Assembly: GCA_902481695.1 (NCBI GenBank)
Contig: CABSXY010000003.1
Location: forward strand, 1-30,954
Length of the DNA stretch: 30,954 nucleotides
Reading direction: 5' to 3'
Origin: an uncultured Haemophilus sp.
Lineage (GTDB): Bacteria; Pseudomonadota; Gammaproteobacteria; Enterobacterales; Pasteurellaceae
Made by a program: the position numbers and the translations under genes. This document shows positions 16,855 through 23,543 of the stretch, in pieces. The notes under the pieces were generated by a model. The model was not told the DNA's origin. It was given only the letters and a program-made list of their open reading frames with translations, and made no database searches. Each line of letters begins with the position of its first letter. Within the stretch, counting starts at the first letter, position 1.

Positions 16855-16884
16855 GAACGATAGACAAATATTATTATTTGGCGC

Positions 16885-16913
16885 TTGCACATCTAATGAA
16901 CAGGTTCTAAAAT
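16885..16913 (+). promoter_or_regulatory. Promoter of the ybgC-tol-pal operon
   Basis: TTGCAC (16885-16890), 17 bases, TAAAAT (16908-16913). The predicted start of transcription, near 16920, leaves only about six bases before the annotated ATG of ybgC, which bears on the choice of start codon. Confidence 0.62.
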
Positions 16914-16925
16914 AAGCGGCTTGTT

Positions 16926-17354
16926 ATGGCTGATAATTTGAGCATTATTTTGAATAACCAATGTTTTACCTTTCCGGTTCGTGTTTATTATGAGGACACG
17001 GATGCTGGCGGAGTAGTGTATCACGCACGTTACTTACATTTCTTTGAGCGTGCGCGAACTGAATATTTAAGAACGCTTAATTTTTCCCAACAATCATTAT
17101 TGCAGGAACAACAATTAGCTTTTGTGGTCAAAACCATGTCTATTGACTATTGTATTCCGGCAAAATTGGATGATTATCTTATTGTCGAAACGGAAATAAC
17201 GGCAGTGAAAGGAGCAACAATTCTCTTTGAACAGCGGTTAGTTCGTGAGGCAGTGGTGTTATCAAAGGCTACTGTTAAGGTAGCCTGTGTTGATCTAGGC
17301 AAAATGAAACCTGTCGCAATTCCTGAAGAATTAAAAGCGGCATTTTTAAAGTAA
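16926..17354 (+). CDS. ybgC: Acyl-CoA thioesterase YbgC (tol-pal associated)
   Basis: A 142-residue hotdog-fold thioesterase, first gene of the Tol-Pal cluster. The signature VRVYYEDTDAGGVVYHARYLHFFERARTE contains the catalytic Asp (Asp26, equal to E. coli Asp18). Family members hydrolyse acyl-CoAs, and E. coli YbgC also associates with phospholipid-synthesis proteins. The start is uncertain. The ATG has no Shine-Dalgarno sequence, and a TTG at 16950 would give exactly the N-terminal length of E. coli YbgC. tolQ begins 20 bases after the stop. Confidence 0.95.
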   Translation: MADNLSIILNNQCFTFPVRVYYEDTDAGGVVYHARYLHFFERARTEYLRTLNFSQQSLLQEQQLAFVVKTMSIDYCIPAKLDDYLIVETEITAVKGATILFEQRLVREAVVLSKATVKVACVDLGKMKPVAIPEELKAAFLK

Positions 17355-17374
17355 ATAACTTTTCGGAGTATGCA

Positions 17375-18061
17375 ATGACTGCAGAATTGAACTTTTTAGA
17401 TCTTTTTCTAAAAGCGAGTATCGTTGTTCAACTTGTAATTGTGATCTTGATTTCGTTCTCAATTATTTCTTGGGCAATCATCATTCAACGTAGCCGTATT
17501 TTGACGAGCGCGTTAAAAGAAGCGAATACTTTTGAAGATCGTTTCTGGTCTGGTGAAGATTTAAATAAACTTTATGATGGTTTATCTAATCGTCGTGAAG
17601 TATTAACTGGTAGCGAACAAATTTTCTTTGTTGGTTTTAAAGAATTCTCTCGCTTAAAACAAGTGAACGCAGATGCCCCAGAAGCAATCATTAAAGGTAC
17701 CACCCGTGCGATGAACCTTGCGATGAATCGTGAAGTAGAAGCGCTTGAAAGTCGTGTACCTTTCTTAGCAACAGTGGCTTCTGTCAGTCCATATATTGGT
17801 TTATTTGGTACCGTTTGGGGGATCATGCACGCATTTATGGCATTAAGTGGTGCGAAACAAGCAACATTACAAATGGTTGCTCCAGGTATCGCAGAAGCCT
17901 TGATCGCAACAGCAATCGGTTTGTTTGCGGCGATTCCAGCTGTAATGGCGTATAACCGTTTAAGCTTACGTGTAAATGCGATTGAACAAAATTATGGTAA
18001 CTTCATTGATGAATTCACCACAATTTTACATCGTCAAGCTTTTGGTAAAGCGCCCCATTAA
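17375..18061 (+). CDS. tolQ: Tol-Pal system protein TolQ
   Basis: 228-residue inner-membrane protein of the MotA/TolQ/ExbB family with three membrane segments. With TolR it forms the ion-driven motor that energises TolA for outer-membrane constriction during division. The stretches RAMNLAMNREVEALESRVPFLATVASVSPYIGLFGTVWGIMHAF and PGIAEALIATAIGLFAAIPAVMAYN are the conserved second and third helix regions. A CGGAG ribosome site lies before the ATG. A USS pair separates it from tolR. Confidence 0.97.
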   Translation: MTAELNFLDLFLKASIVVQLVIVILISFSIISWAIIIQRSRILTSALKEANTFEDRFWSGEDLNKLYDGLSNRREVLTGSEQIFFVGFKEFSRLKQVNADAPEAIIKGTTRAMNLAMNREVEALESRVPFLATVASVSPYIGLFGTVWGIMHAFMALSGAKQATLQMVAPGIAEALIATAIGLFAAIPAVMAYNRLSLRVNAIEQNYGNFIDEFTTILHRQAFGKAPH

Positions 18062-18078
18062 AAATAAATGAAAAATTG

Positions 18079-18111
18079 ACCGCACTTCGCAAATCAAACA
18101 AAAAGTGCGGT
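18079..18111. repeat. Inverted USS pair between tolQ and tolR
   Basis: Two full uptake cores (18079-18087 and 18103-18111) in opposite orientation can form a 9-base-pair stem with a 15-base loop. There is no T run after it, so it is not a typical terminator. It lies in the middle of an operon that must be read through. Confidence 0.85.
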
Positions 18112-18139
18112 GGATTTTAGCGAAGTTTTAGAGGAAATT

Positions 18140-18559
18140 ATGGCTCGTCGTCAGCGTAAAGACATTAAATCTGAAATTAACATCGTGCCATTTCTCGATG
18201 TTCTTTTAGTTTTAGTGTTAATTTTTATGGCAACCGCGCCGATTATCAGTCAGAGCGTTCAAGTGGAACTCCCTGATTCGGTGCAAAGTCAAAATGTATC
18301 AAATGAAGATAAAACACCGGTTATTTTAGAAGTAGCAGGTGTTGGGCAGTATTCGATTTCTATTGGTGGTCAACGCCAAGAAGGCCTTAACGAAGAAATG
18401 GTAACCCAATTATCAAAACAAGAATTTGATAAAGACAATAACACAATGTTCTTAGTGGGCGGAGCAAAAGATGTACCTTATGAAGAAGTGATTAAAGCAC
18501 TGAATTTACTACATCTTGCCGGCATTAAGTCTGTGGGTTTAATGACCAACCCGATTTAA
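18140..18559 (+). CDS. tolR: Tol-Pal system protein TolR
   Basis: 139 residues starting MARRQRKDIKSEINIVPFLDV. A single membrane helix carries the essential Asp20 (equivalent to E. coli Asp23), followed by a periplasmic domain with the ExbD/TolR fold. It is the stator partner of TolQ. I chose the ATG at 18140 because AGAGGAAA lies at the right distance and the length matches the family. The longer frame from the GTG at 18110 starts inside a USS core and is unlikely. tolA begins 18 bases after the stop. Confidence 0.96.
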   Translation: MARRQRKDIKSEINIVPFLDVLLVLVLIFMATAPIISQSVQVELPDSVQSQNVSNEDKTPVILEVAGVGQYSISIGGQRQEGLNEEMVTQLSKQEFDKDNNTMFLVGGAKDVPYEEVIKALNLLHLAGIKSVGLMTNPI

Positions 18560-18577
18560 GAATAAGTAGGTAAAACC

Positions 18578-19849
18578 GTGCAGAATAATCGACGAAAAAA
18601 ACGTGCAAATGAGTTTGTCATCTCTATTGCGATGCACCTTGCATTGTTTGGTTTGTTGATTTGGAGCTCTCTTTATCAAACCGTTGAAATAATGGGTGGT
18701 GGAGAAGGTGAAGGTGATGCCATGGGAGCTGTGATGGTCGATACTGGCAGCGCAGCGCAGGAATGGGGACGTATTCAACAACAGAAAAAAGGTCAAACTG
18801 ATAAACAGAAAAAACCAGAACCTGTAGTCGAAGAGAAAAAACCAGAGCCTGAACCTGAACCAAATCAGCAAGAAATTGCGAAACAAGAAGAGATTAAGCG
18901 TCAGCAGGAAATTCAACGTCAAAAAGAACTTGAAAAACAAAAGCAGCAAGAAATTGAAAAGCAAAAACAGCAACAAGAGCTTGCTCGTCAAGAGGCGTTA
19001 GAAAAACAAAAACAAGCTGAAGAAGCGAAAGCAAAACAAGCAGCTGAAGCGGCGAAATTAAAAGCTGATGCAGAGGCAAAACGTTTAGAAGCAGCTGCTA
19101 AACAGGCAGAGGAAGAGGCAAAAGCTAAAGCGCAAGCTGAAGCTCAAAAAGCGAAAGAAAAAGCGGAAGCAGATGCTAAAGCCAAGGCTGAGGCAAAAGC
19201 GAAAGCGGATGCCGAAGCAAAAGCGAAGGCTAAGGCAGAAGCCGATGCGAAAGCCAAAGCGGAAGCCGATGCGAAGGCGAAAGCAAAAGCTGAGGCTGAT
19301 GCAAAAGCGAAAGCCGATGCTGAGGCGAAAGCAAAGGCTGAAGCAAAAGCTAAAGCGGATGCAGAAGCGAAAGCGAAGGCTGAAGCAAAAGCTAAGGCAG
19401 ATGCAGAAGCGAAAGCAAAAGCTGATGCAGCAAAACGTAAAGCAGATCAAGCGGCTTTAGATGACTTCATGAACGGCGGAGATGTCGGTGGTGGTAGTGC
19501 ATCTAAAGGTGGTAATGCAAATAAAGGCGGTACACAAGGCAGTGGTGCAGGACTTGGTGCTGGAGATGGTGGTAAAGTTGGTGACCAATATGCGGGTGTC
19601 ATTAAACGTGAAATTCAACGCCGTTTCTTAAAAGACCCAAGCTTTGCCGGTAAAGTTTGTAGCATTAAAATCCAACTCGGTCGAGATGGTACGATTTTAG
19701 GCTACCAACGCGTTTCAGGACCTGATGATATTTGTACTGCAGCATTAAGTGCGGTAGCTAGAACGAAAAAAGTTCCAGCAGCACCATCTGATGCTATTTA
19801 TGAGAAATATAAAGCGCCGACTATCGATTTTGATATCAATGCTCGATAA
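18578..19849 (+). CDS. tolA: Tol-Pal system protein TolA (cell envelope spanning)
   Basis: 423 residues with a GTG start. Domain I is a cytoplasmic tip plus one membrane helix (about 13-33), including the SxxxH pattern SIAMH used to contact TolQR. Domain II (about 60-295) is a long Lys/Ala/Glu/Asp-rich helix crossing the periplasm, with many Lys-Ala-(Glu/Asp)-Ala repeats. Two nearly identical 42-base units encode residues 254-281. A Gly-rich hinge follows (about 300-330). Domain III (about 335-423) has the paired cysteines of KVCSIKI and DDICTAA. The H. influenzae protein is shorter as I recall, so the helix seems expanded. Antisense frames here are shadows of the repeats. Confidence 0.96.
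   Translation: MQNNRRKKRANEFVISIAMHLALFGLLIWSSLYQTVEIMGGGEGEGDAMGAVMVDTGSAAQEWGRIQQQKKGQTDKQKKPEPVVEEKKPEPEPEPNQQEIAKQEEIKRQQEIQRQKELEKQKQQEIEKQKQQQELARQEALEKQKQAEEAKAKQAAEAAKLKADAEAKRLEAAAKQAEEEAKAKAQAEAQKAKEKAEADAKAKAEAKAKADAEAKAKAKAEADAKAKAEADAKAKAKAEADAKAKADAEAKAKAEAKAKADAEAKAKAEAKAKADAEAKAKADAAKRKADQAALDDFMNGGDVGGGSASKGGNANKGGTQGSGAGLGAGDGGKVGDQYAGVIKREIQRRFLKDPSFAGKVCSIKIQLGRDGTILGYQRVSGPDDICTAALSAVARTKKVPAAPSDAIYEKYKAPTIDFDINAR
19337..19420 (+). repeat. Two tandem 42-base units within tolA
   Basis: Units 19337-19378 and 19379-19420 differ at only a few third-position bases, and each encodes AEAKAKADAEAKAK. Less regular copies extend upstream. The period keeps the reading frame, so copy-number change would lengthen or shorten the periplasmic helix. 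Confidence 0.85.
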
Positions 19850-19890
19850 TCGGTTTTAGGAAAGTAACAACGTTAAAATAAGGTGATTAA

Positions 19891-21174
19891 ATGAAATTGA
19901 TCAAACGTGTTATGGGGCTATTTGTGGTGATGTTTGCATTTGCAAGCACAGCAATGGCAGAAGATGAAGTTCGAATTGTGATTGATGAAGGTGTTGATGG
20001 CGCTCGTCCTATCGCAGTTGTTCCTTTCGCAGGTTCTGCACCTGAAAATATTGGTCAAATTGTTGCAGATGACTTACGTAATAGTGGTAAATTTAACCCA
20101 ATTCCAGTAAGTCAAATGCCACAACAACCAACGACTGCAGCAGAAGTGAAACCAGAAGCTTGGACTGCTTTAGGTATTGATGCTGTTGTGGTTGGTCAAG
20201 TAACATCAACTGGTAGCGGTTATAACATTTCTTATCAGTTAGTTGATACTGTGGGCGCATCAGGTACACCAGGTGCAGTGCTTGCACAAAATAGCTATAC
20301 AGTGACTAATAAATGGTTGCGTTACGGTGCACATACTGTGAGTGATGAAGTATTTGAAAAATTAACTGGTATTCGTGGTGCATTTAGAACGCGTATTGCT
20401 TATGTAGTACAAAAAAATGGTGGATCACAACCTTATGAAGTTCGTGTAGCAGATTATGATGGTTACAATCAATTCATCGTAAATCGTAGCTCACAACCAA
20501 TTATGTCTCCAGCATGGTCTCCAGATGGTAAACGTTTAGCTTACGTATCTTTTGAGAACAAAAAATCACAACTTGTTGTACAAGACTTAGGTTCTGGTTC
20601 TCGTAAAGTGGTTGCTTCTTTCCCAGGACATAACGGTGCACCAGCGTTCTCTCCAGACGGTTCTAAACTCGCATTTGCGTCTTCACAAGATGGTTTATTA
20701 AACATCTATGTAATGAGTTCAAATGGCGGTACACCTACTCAATTAACTCGCGGTGCGGGTAATAATACAGAGCCATCATGGTCTCCAGATGGTAGCTCAA
20801 TTCTCTTTACTTCAGATAGAAGTGGCTCACCACAAGTTTATCGCATGAGCGCAAGTGGTGGTGGTGCATCACCAGTTGGTGGTCGCGGTAGTGCGCAAAT
20901 CAGTAGTGATGGTAAAACACTTGTGATGATCAACGGTAATAACAACGTGGTGAAACAAGATCTCACCAGTGGTAGCTCTGAAGTATTAAGTACATCTTTC
21001 TTAGGTGAAAGTCCAAGTATTTCTCCTAATGGTATCATGATTATTTACAGCTCTACACAAGGGCTAGGAAAGGTGTTACAATTAGTTTCTGCAGATGGTC
21101 GCTTTAAAGCGAGTCTTCCAGGAAGTAATGGCCAAGTGAAATTTCCAGCTTGGTCTCCATACTTGACTAAATAA
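19891..21174 (+). CDS. tolB: Tol-Pal system beta-propeller protein TolB
   Basis: 427 residues. A Sec signal peptide (cut after ASTAMA, residue 23) leads to a periplasmic protein. It has an N-terminal domain (about 24-165) and a six-bladed propeller (about 175-427), whose blades show repeated WSPDG/FSPDG turns: AWSPDGKRLAY, AFSPDGSKLAF, SWSPDGSSILF. TolB binds Pal, and TolA force releases it. The ATG has an AAGGTG ribosome site. pal starts 24 bases after its stop. Confidence 0.97.
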   Translation: MKLIKRVMGLFVVMFAFASTAMAEDEVRIVIDEGVDGARPIAVVPFAGSAPENIGQIVADDLRNSGKFNPIPVSQMPQQPTTAAEVKPEAWTALGIDAVVVGQVTSTGSGYNISYQLVDTVGASGTPGAVLAQNSYTVTNKWLRYGAHTVSDEVFEKLTGIRGAFRTRIAYVVQKNGGSQPYEVRVADYDGYNQFIVNRSSQPIMSPAWSPDGKRLAYVSFENKKSQLVVQDLGSGSRKVVASFPGHNGAPAFSPDGSKLAFASSQDGLLNIYVMSSNGGTPTQLTRGAGNNTEPSWSPDGSSILFTSDRSGSPQVYRMSASGGGASPVGGRGSAQISSDGKTLVMINGNNNVVKQDLTSGSSEVLSTSFLGESPSISPNGIMIIYSSTQGLGKVLQLVSADGRFKASLPGSNGQVKFPAWSPYLTK

Positions 21175-21198
21175 AAAAACTCATTGAGGAGAAATCTA

Positions 21199-21666
21199 AT
21201 GAACAAATTTGTTAAATCATTATTAGTTGCTGGTTCAGTAGCTGCATTAGCAGCATGTAGCTCATCAAACAACGATGCAGCAGGCAACGGTGCTAACAAC
21301 GGTCAAACTTTCGGTGGTTACTCTGTTGAAGATCTTCAACAACGTTACAACACCGTTTACTTCGGTTTCGATAAATTCAACATCGAAGGTGAATACGTTC
21401 AAATCTTAGATGCGCACGCTGCATACTTAAATGCAACTCCAGCTTCTAAAGTTGTTGTTGAAGGTAACACTGACGAACGTGGTACTCCAGAGTACAACAT
21501 CGCTTTAGGTCAACGTCGTGCTGATGCAGTTAAAGGTTTCTTAGCTGGTAAAGGTGTTGACGCTGGTAAAGTATCAACTGTTTCTTACGGTGAAGAAAAA
21601 CCTGCAGTGTTAGGTCACGATGAAGCAGCATACTCTAAAAACCGTCGTGCAGTGTTAGCATACTAA
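21199..21666 (+). CDS. pal: Peptidoglycan-associated lipoprotein Pal (outer membrane protein P6)
   Basis: 155 residues. Signal peptide and lipobox LAAC (17-20) give lipidated Cys20. A short Asn/Ala/Gly-rich linker precedes an OmpA-like domain with VVVEGNTDERGTPEYNIALGQRRA, which binds diaminopimelate in peptidoglycan. The sequence is P6 of Haemophilus, with two extra linker residues (ANN region) and changes such as SVEDLQ and DKFNIEG compared with my memory of H. influenzae P6. This points to a related species. The ATG has GAGGAG upstream; the in-frame TTG at 21184 lies before this site and is rejected as start. Confidence 0.98.
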   Translation: MNKFVKSLLVAGSVAALAACSSSNNDAAGNGANNGQTFGGYSVEDLQQRYNTVYFGFDKFNIEGEYVQILDAHAAYLNATPASKVVVEGNTDERGTPEYNIALGQRRADAVKGFLAGKGVDAGKVSTVSYGEEKPAVLGHDEAAYSKNRRAVLAY

Positions 21667-21690
21667 TTTTTAGAGAATTTTGATTCTTAG

Positions 21691-21724
21691 AAAAAAGGAG
21701 GGTAGAAATACTCTTCTTTTTTAT
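21691..21724 (+). terminator. Terminator after pal
   Basis: A 14-base-pair stem (21691-21704 with 21709-21722), fully paired if two G-U pairs are allowed, is capped by a GAAA tetraloop and has a run of T residues as its 3' arm. It ends the tol-pal operon. Confidence 0.88.
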
Positions 21725-21791
21725 TTGCCCTAAGATATTGTCAGAAATTGACGAGTATTCACGCAATTAACACAATTTCTTCAGATTTTTC

Positions 21792-21819
21792 TTGCGTCAG
21801 AAAATAAAATCGGTAATAT
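21792..21819 (+). promoter_or_regulatory. Promoter of the lysine tRNA cluster
   Basis: TTGCGT (21792-21797), 16 bases, TAATAT (21814-21819), then CGCACC, a GC-rich stretch after the -10 box as seen in stringently controlled stable-RNA promoters. It lies about 24 bases before the first tRNA. Confidence 0.7.
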
Positions 21820-21842
21820 ACGCACCTGTTACGAAATGATGT

Positions 21843-21918
21843 GGGTCGTTAGCTCAGTCGGTAGAGCAGCGGACTTTTAATCCGTTGGTCGAAGGTTCGA
21901 ATCCTTCACGACCCACCA
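21843..21918 (+). tRNA. tRNA-Lys(TTT), first copy
   Basis: A 76-base cloverleaf with encoded CCA. Acceptor GGGTCGT pairs with ACGACCC, the anticodon loop is CTTTTAA (anticodon TTT), and the T arm has GGTTCGAATCC. It is identical to the second copy. Confidence 0.97.
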
Positions 21919-21943
21919 CTTTTATTTCGAAGAATTCCCAGAT

Positions 21944-22019
21944 GGGTCGTTAGCTCAGTCGGTAGAGCAGCGGACTTTTAATCCGTTGGTCGAAGGTTCG
22001 AATCCTTCACGACCCACCA
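21944..22019 (+). tRNA. tRNA-Lys(TTT), second copy
   Basis: Identical in all 76 bases to the first copy, with 25 bases between them. The repeat period is 101 bases and only the tRNA itself is conserved, so this is tandem duplication of the gene with a diverged spacer. Confidence 0.97.
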
Positions 22020-22049
22020 CCTATTTTACAAATCATGATTAAACCGGTT

Positions 22050-22125
22050 GGGTTGTTAGCTCAGTTGGTAGAGCAGCGGACTCTTAATCCGTCGGTCGAG
22101 AGTTCGAGCCTCTCACAGCCCACCA
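22050..22125 (+). tRNA. tRNA-Lys(CTT)
   Basis: A 76-base cloverleaf with encoded CCA. Acceptor GGGTTGT pairs with ACAGCCC (one G-U pair). The anticodon stem is the same as in the other two, but the loop is CTCTTAA, giving anticodon CTT, which reads AAG. The T stem (GAGAG/CTCTC) differs with compensating changes, so it looks like a functional isoacceptor and not a decayed copy. Confidence 0.95.
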
Positions 22126-22246
22126 GTCAACATTTTATCATCCTGTTTATCAATAAATTTACAAAAAAGTAAAATATTTTTAAAATTCTTGACTATATTT
22201 AGCGGTTATTATGGTAGAATATCCACAAATTTAAGTCGGGCTTAAA
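22126..22246 (+). promoter_or_regulatory. Gap between tRNA cluster and trmJ, with trmJ promoter
   Basis: No strong hairpin follows the tRNAs; only AT-rich sequence with short T runs is seen. TTGACT (22189-22194) is a good -35 box; the -10 is either TATGGT (22210-22215, spacing 15) or TAGAAT (22215-22220, spacing 20). Neither spacing is ideal. This segment also resembles one side of an IscR type 1 site (see findings). Confidence 0.5.
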
Positions 22247-22966
22247 ATGTTACAAAATATTCGTATTGTTTTGGTTGAAACATCGCATAGTGGAAATATC
22301 GGTTCTGCAGCACGCGCGATGAAAACGATGGGATTATCCAACCTTTACTTAGTGTCACCAAAATCGGTAGATGAGCAATCTATTGCGTTAGCTGCAGGCG
22401 CTGATGACGTAGTACGTAATGCTCACATCGTTGATACTTTTGAACAAGCAATAGAAGATTGCTCATTAGTGATTGGTACCAGTGCGAGATTACGCCATTT
22501 ACAGAGTACACTGATTGAACCGAGAGAATGTGCAGAAAAAGCTTGTGCACATCAAGGTCAAGTGGCGATTGTATTTGGTCGTGAACGTGTTGGACTCACA
22601 AATGAAGAATTACTTAAATGCCATTATCATTTAACTATTCCTGCGAATCCTGAGTATTCCTCGCTAAATTTAGCGATGGCAGTGCAGTTGGTAAGTTATG
22701 AAATGCGAATGGCATTTTTAGTCAAAGAGAGAACGGAAAGTACACTTTCAACAATAGAAAATATCTATCCAACAGCACAAGAAATGGAATATTTTTTTGC
22801 TCATACGGAACAGGTTTATAAGTCTCTTGGTTTTATTCAAAATCAAGGGGTTATGCAAAAATTGAGACGGCTTTATAACCGTTCTTCTTTGGAAAAAAAT
22901 GAATTAAATATTTTGCGTGGAATGTTAAGTGCGGTTGAAAAACGCCTTGAACTGCAAAAAGAGTAA
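22247..22966 (+). CDS. trmJ: tRNA (cytidine/uridine-2'-O)-methyltransferase TrmJ
   Basis: A 239-residue SPOUT-family enzyme that methylates the 2'-OH of residue 32 in the anticodon loop of several tRNAs. The opening IRIVLVETSHSGNIGSAARAMKTMG, the middle VAIVFGRERVGLTNEEL (knotted SAM-binding region) and IPANPEYSSLNLAMAVQLVSYE are clear signatures. As in E. coli, it lies directly upstream of iscR. No ribosome site stronger than GGGC is evident. A USS core (22927-22935) encodes part of the last residues. The iscR promoter starts within three bases of its stop. Confidence 0.95.
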   Translation: MLQNIRIVLVETSHSGNIGSAARAMKTMGLSNLYLVSPKSVDEQSIALAAGADDVVRNAHIVDTFEQAIEDCSLVIGTSARLRHLQSTLIEPRECAEKACAHQGQVAIVFGRERVGLTNEELLKCHYHLTIPANPEYSSLNLAMAVQLVSYEMRMAFLVKERTESTLSTIENIYPTAQEMEYFFAHTEQVYKSLGFIQNQGVMQKLRRLYNRSSLEKNELNILRGMLSAVEKRLELQKE

Positions 22967-22989
22967 AATTGACTATCATAGTCAGATAT
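22965..22989 (+). promoter_or_regulatory. IscR type 1 binding site
   Basis: The 25-base site matches the E. coli type 1 consensus (ATASYYGACTRWWWYAGTCRRSTAT) at 21 of 25 positions by my count, with both half sites GACT and AGTC intact and the right end TAT. It covers the -35 box and spacer of the iscR promoter, the arrangement expected for repression by [2Fe-2S]-IscR. Confidence 0.85.
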
Positions 22990-22996
22990 GTAAACT
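22969..22996 (+). promoter_or_regulatory. isc operon promoter
   Basis: TTGACT (22969-22974), 16 bases, TAAACT (22991-22996), about 24 bases before the predicted leader leading to iscR. It is overlapped by the IscR site. Confidence 0.75.
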
Positions 22997-23025
22997 ATCT
23001 AAATGACGATTAATAGGGATGCTTT

Positions 23026-23481
23026 ATGAAGCTTACATCTAAAGGACGATATGCGGTTACCGCAATTTTAGATATCGCATTACATGCTGGAACCGATCCG
23101 GTTTGTTTGGCAGATATTTCAGAACGTCAAAGTATTTCACTTTCGTATCTTGAGCAATTATTTGCAAAATTGCGTCGAGGTGGATTAGTAAAAAGCGTTC
23201 GAGGCCCAGGTGGTGGCTATCGTTTAGCATTGCCAGCCGATCAAATTTCTATCGGTATGGTGATCTCTGCCGTCAATGAGAACATTAATGTCACAAGATG
23301 TCTTGGAAAAGGAAATTGTAAAGGTGGTGTTGAATGTTTAACTCATTCTTTATGGCAAGATTTGAGTGATCGAATTTCTGATTTTTTAGATGAGATTACG
23401 TTAGCTGAACTTGTAGAGAAAAAATCAGGGAAGCACAAAGTTCATAAAGATTTTGATGACTTGGTTGTCGTTAACCAATAA
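23026..23481 (+). CDS. iscR: Fe-S cluster assembly transcriptional regulator IscR
   Basis: A 151-residue Rrf2-family repressor/activator. The winged-helix DNA-binding part begins MKLTSKGRYAVTAILDIALH and includes SVRGPGGGYRLA. Three cysteine ligands (Cys92, Cys98, Cys104) and His107 bind a [2Fe-2S] cluster, so it senses cellular Fe-S status. It heads the operon and has a type 1 site over its own promoter, implying negative feedback. A GGGATG-type ribosome sequence precedes the ATG. A USS core (23497-23505) lies in the 62-base gap before iscS. Confidence 0.98.
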   Translation: MKLTSKGRYAVTAILDIALHAGTDPVCLADISERQSISLSYLEQLFAKLRRGGLVKSVRGPGGGYRLALPADQISIGMVISAVNENINVTRCLGKGNCKGGVECLTHSLWQDLSDRISDFLDEITLAELVEKKSGKHKVHKDFDDLVVVNQ

Positions 23482-23543
23482 TAGGAAAGTAGATTAAAGT
23501 GCGGTCAAATTGATAGCATTTTTTGTAGTTTTTAGGAGTGAAA

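Noticed and set aside
18110..18139. GTG start giving TolR ten extra residues
   Set aside because: This stretch begins inside a USS core; the ATG at 18140 has a proper ribosome site and the family length.
18539..18991. Open frame of 150 codons on the minus strand opposite tolR/tolA, rich in Phe and Leu
   Set aside because: It is the antisense image of the Lys/Glu-rich tolA repeats, with no ribosome site or family resemblance; the plus-strand gene is certain.
19337..19420. CRISPR-like regular repeats
   Set aside because: The units are contiguous, in frame and coding; there are no unique spacers and no cas genes.
19085..19460. Long frames on both strands in the tolA repeat (Cys/Phe/Arg-rich or Lys/Arg-rich)
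   Set aside because: Repetitive DNA of simple codon makeup keeps all frames open; these are shadows of TolA domain II.
21184..21198. TTG start giving Pal five extra residues
   Set aside because: The ribosome site GAGGAG lies within this stretch and serves the ATG at 21199; the conserved lipoprotein signal starts there.
21843..22125. Near-identical direct repeats that could mark a phage or island attachment site
   Set aside because: All repeats are whole tRNA genes with intact ends, and no integrase or mobile-element gene lies on either side.
22126..22188. Intrinsic terminator after the tRNA cluster
   Set aside because: Only AT-rich sequence with short T runs is present and no stable stem forms; termination may be by other means.
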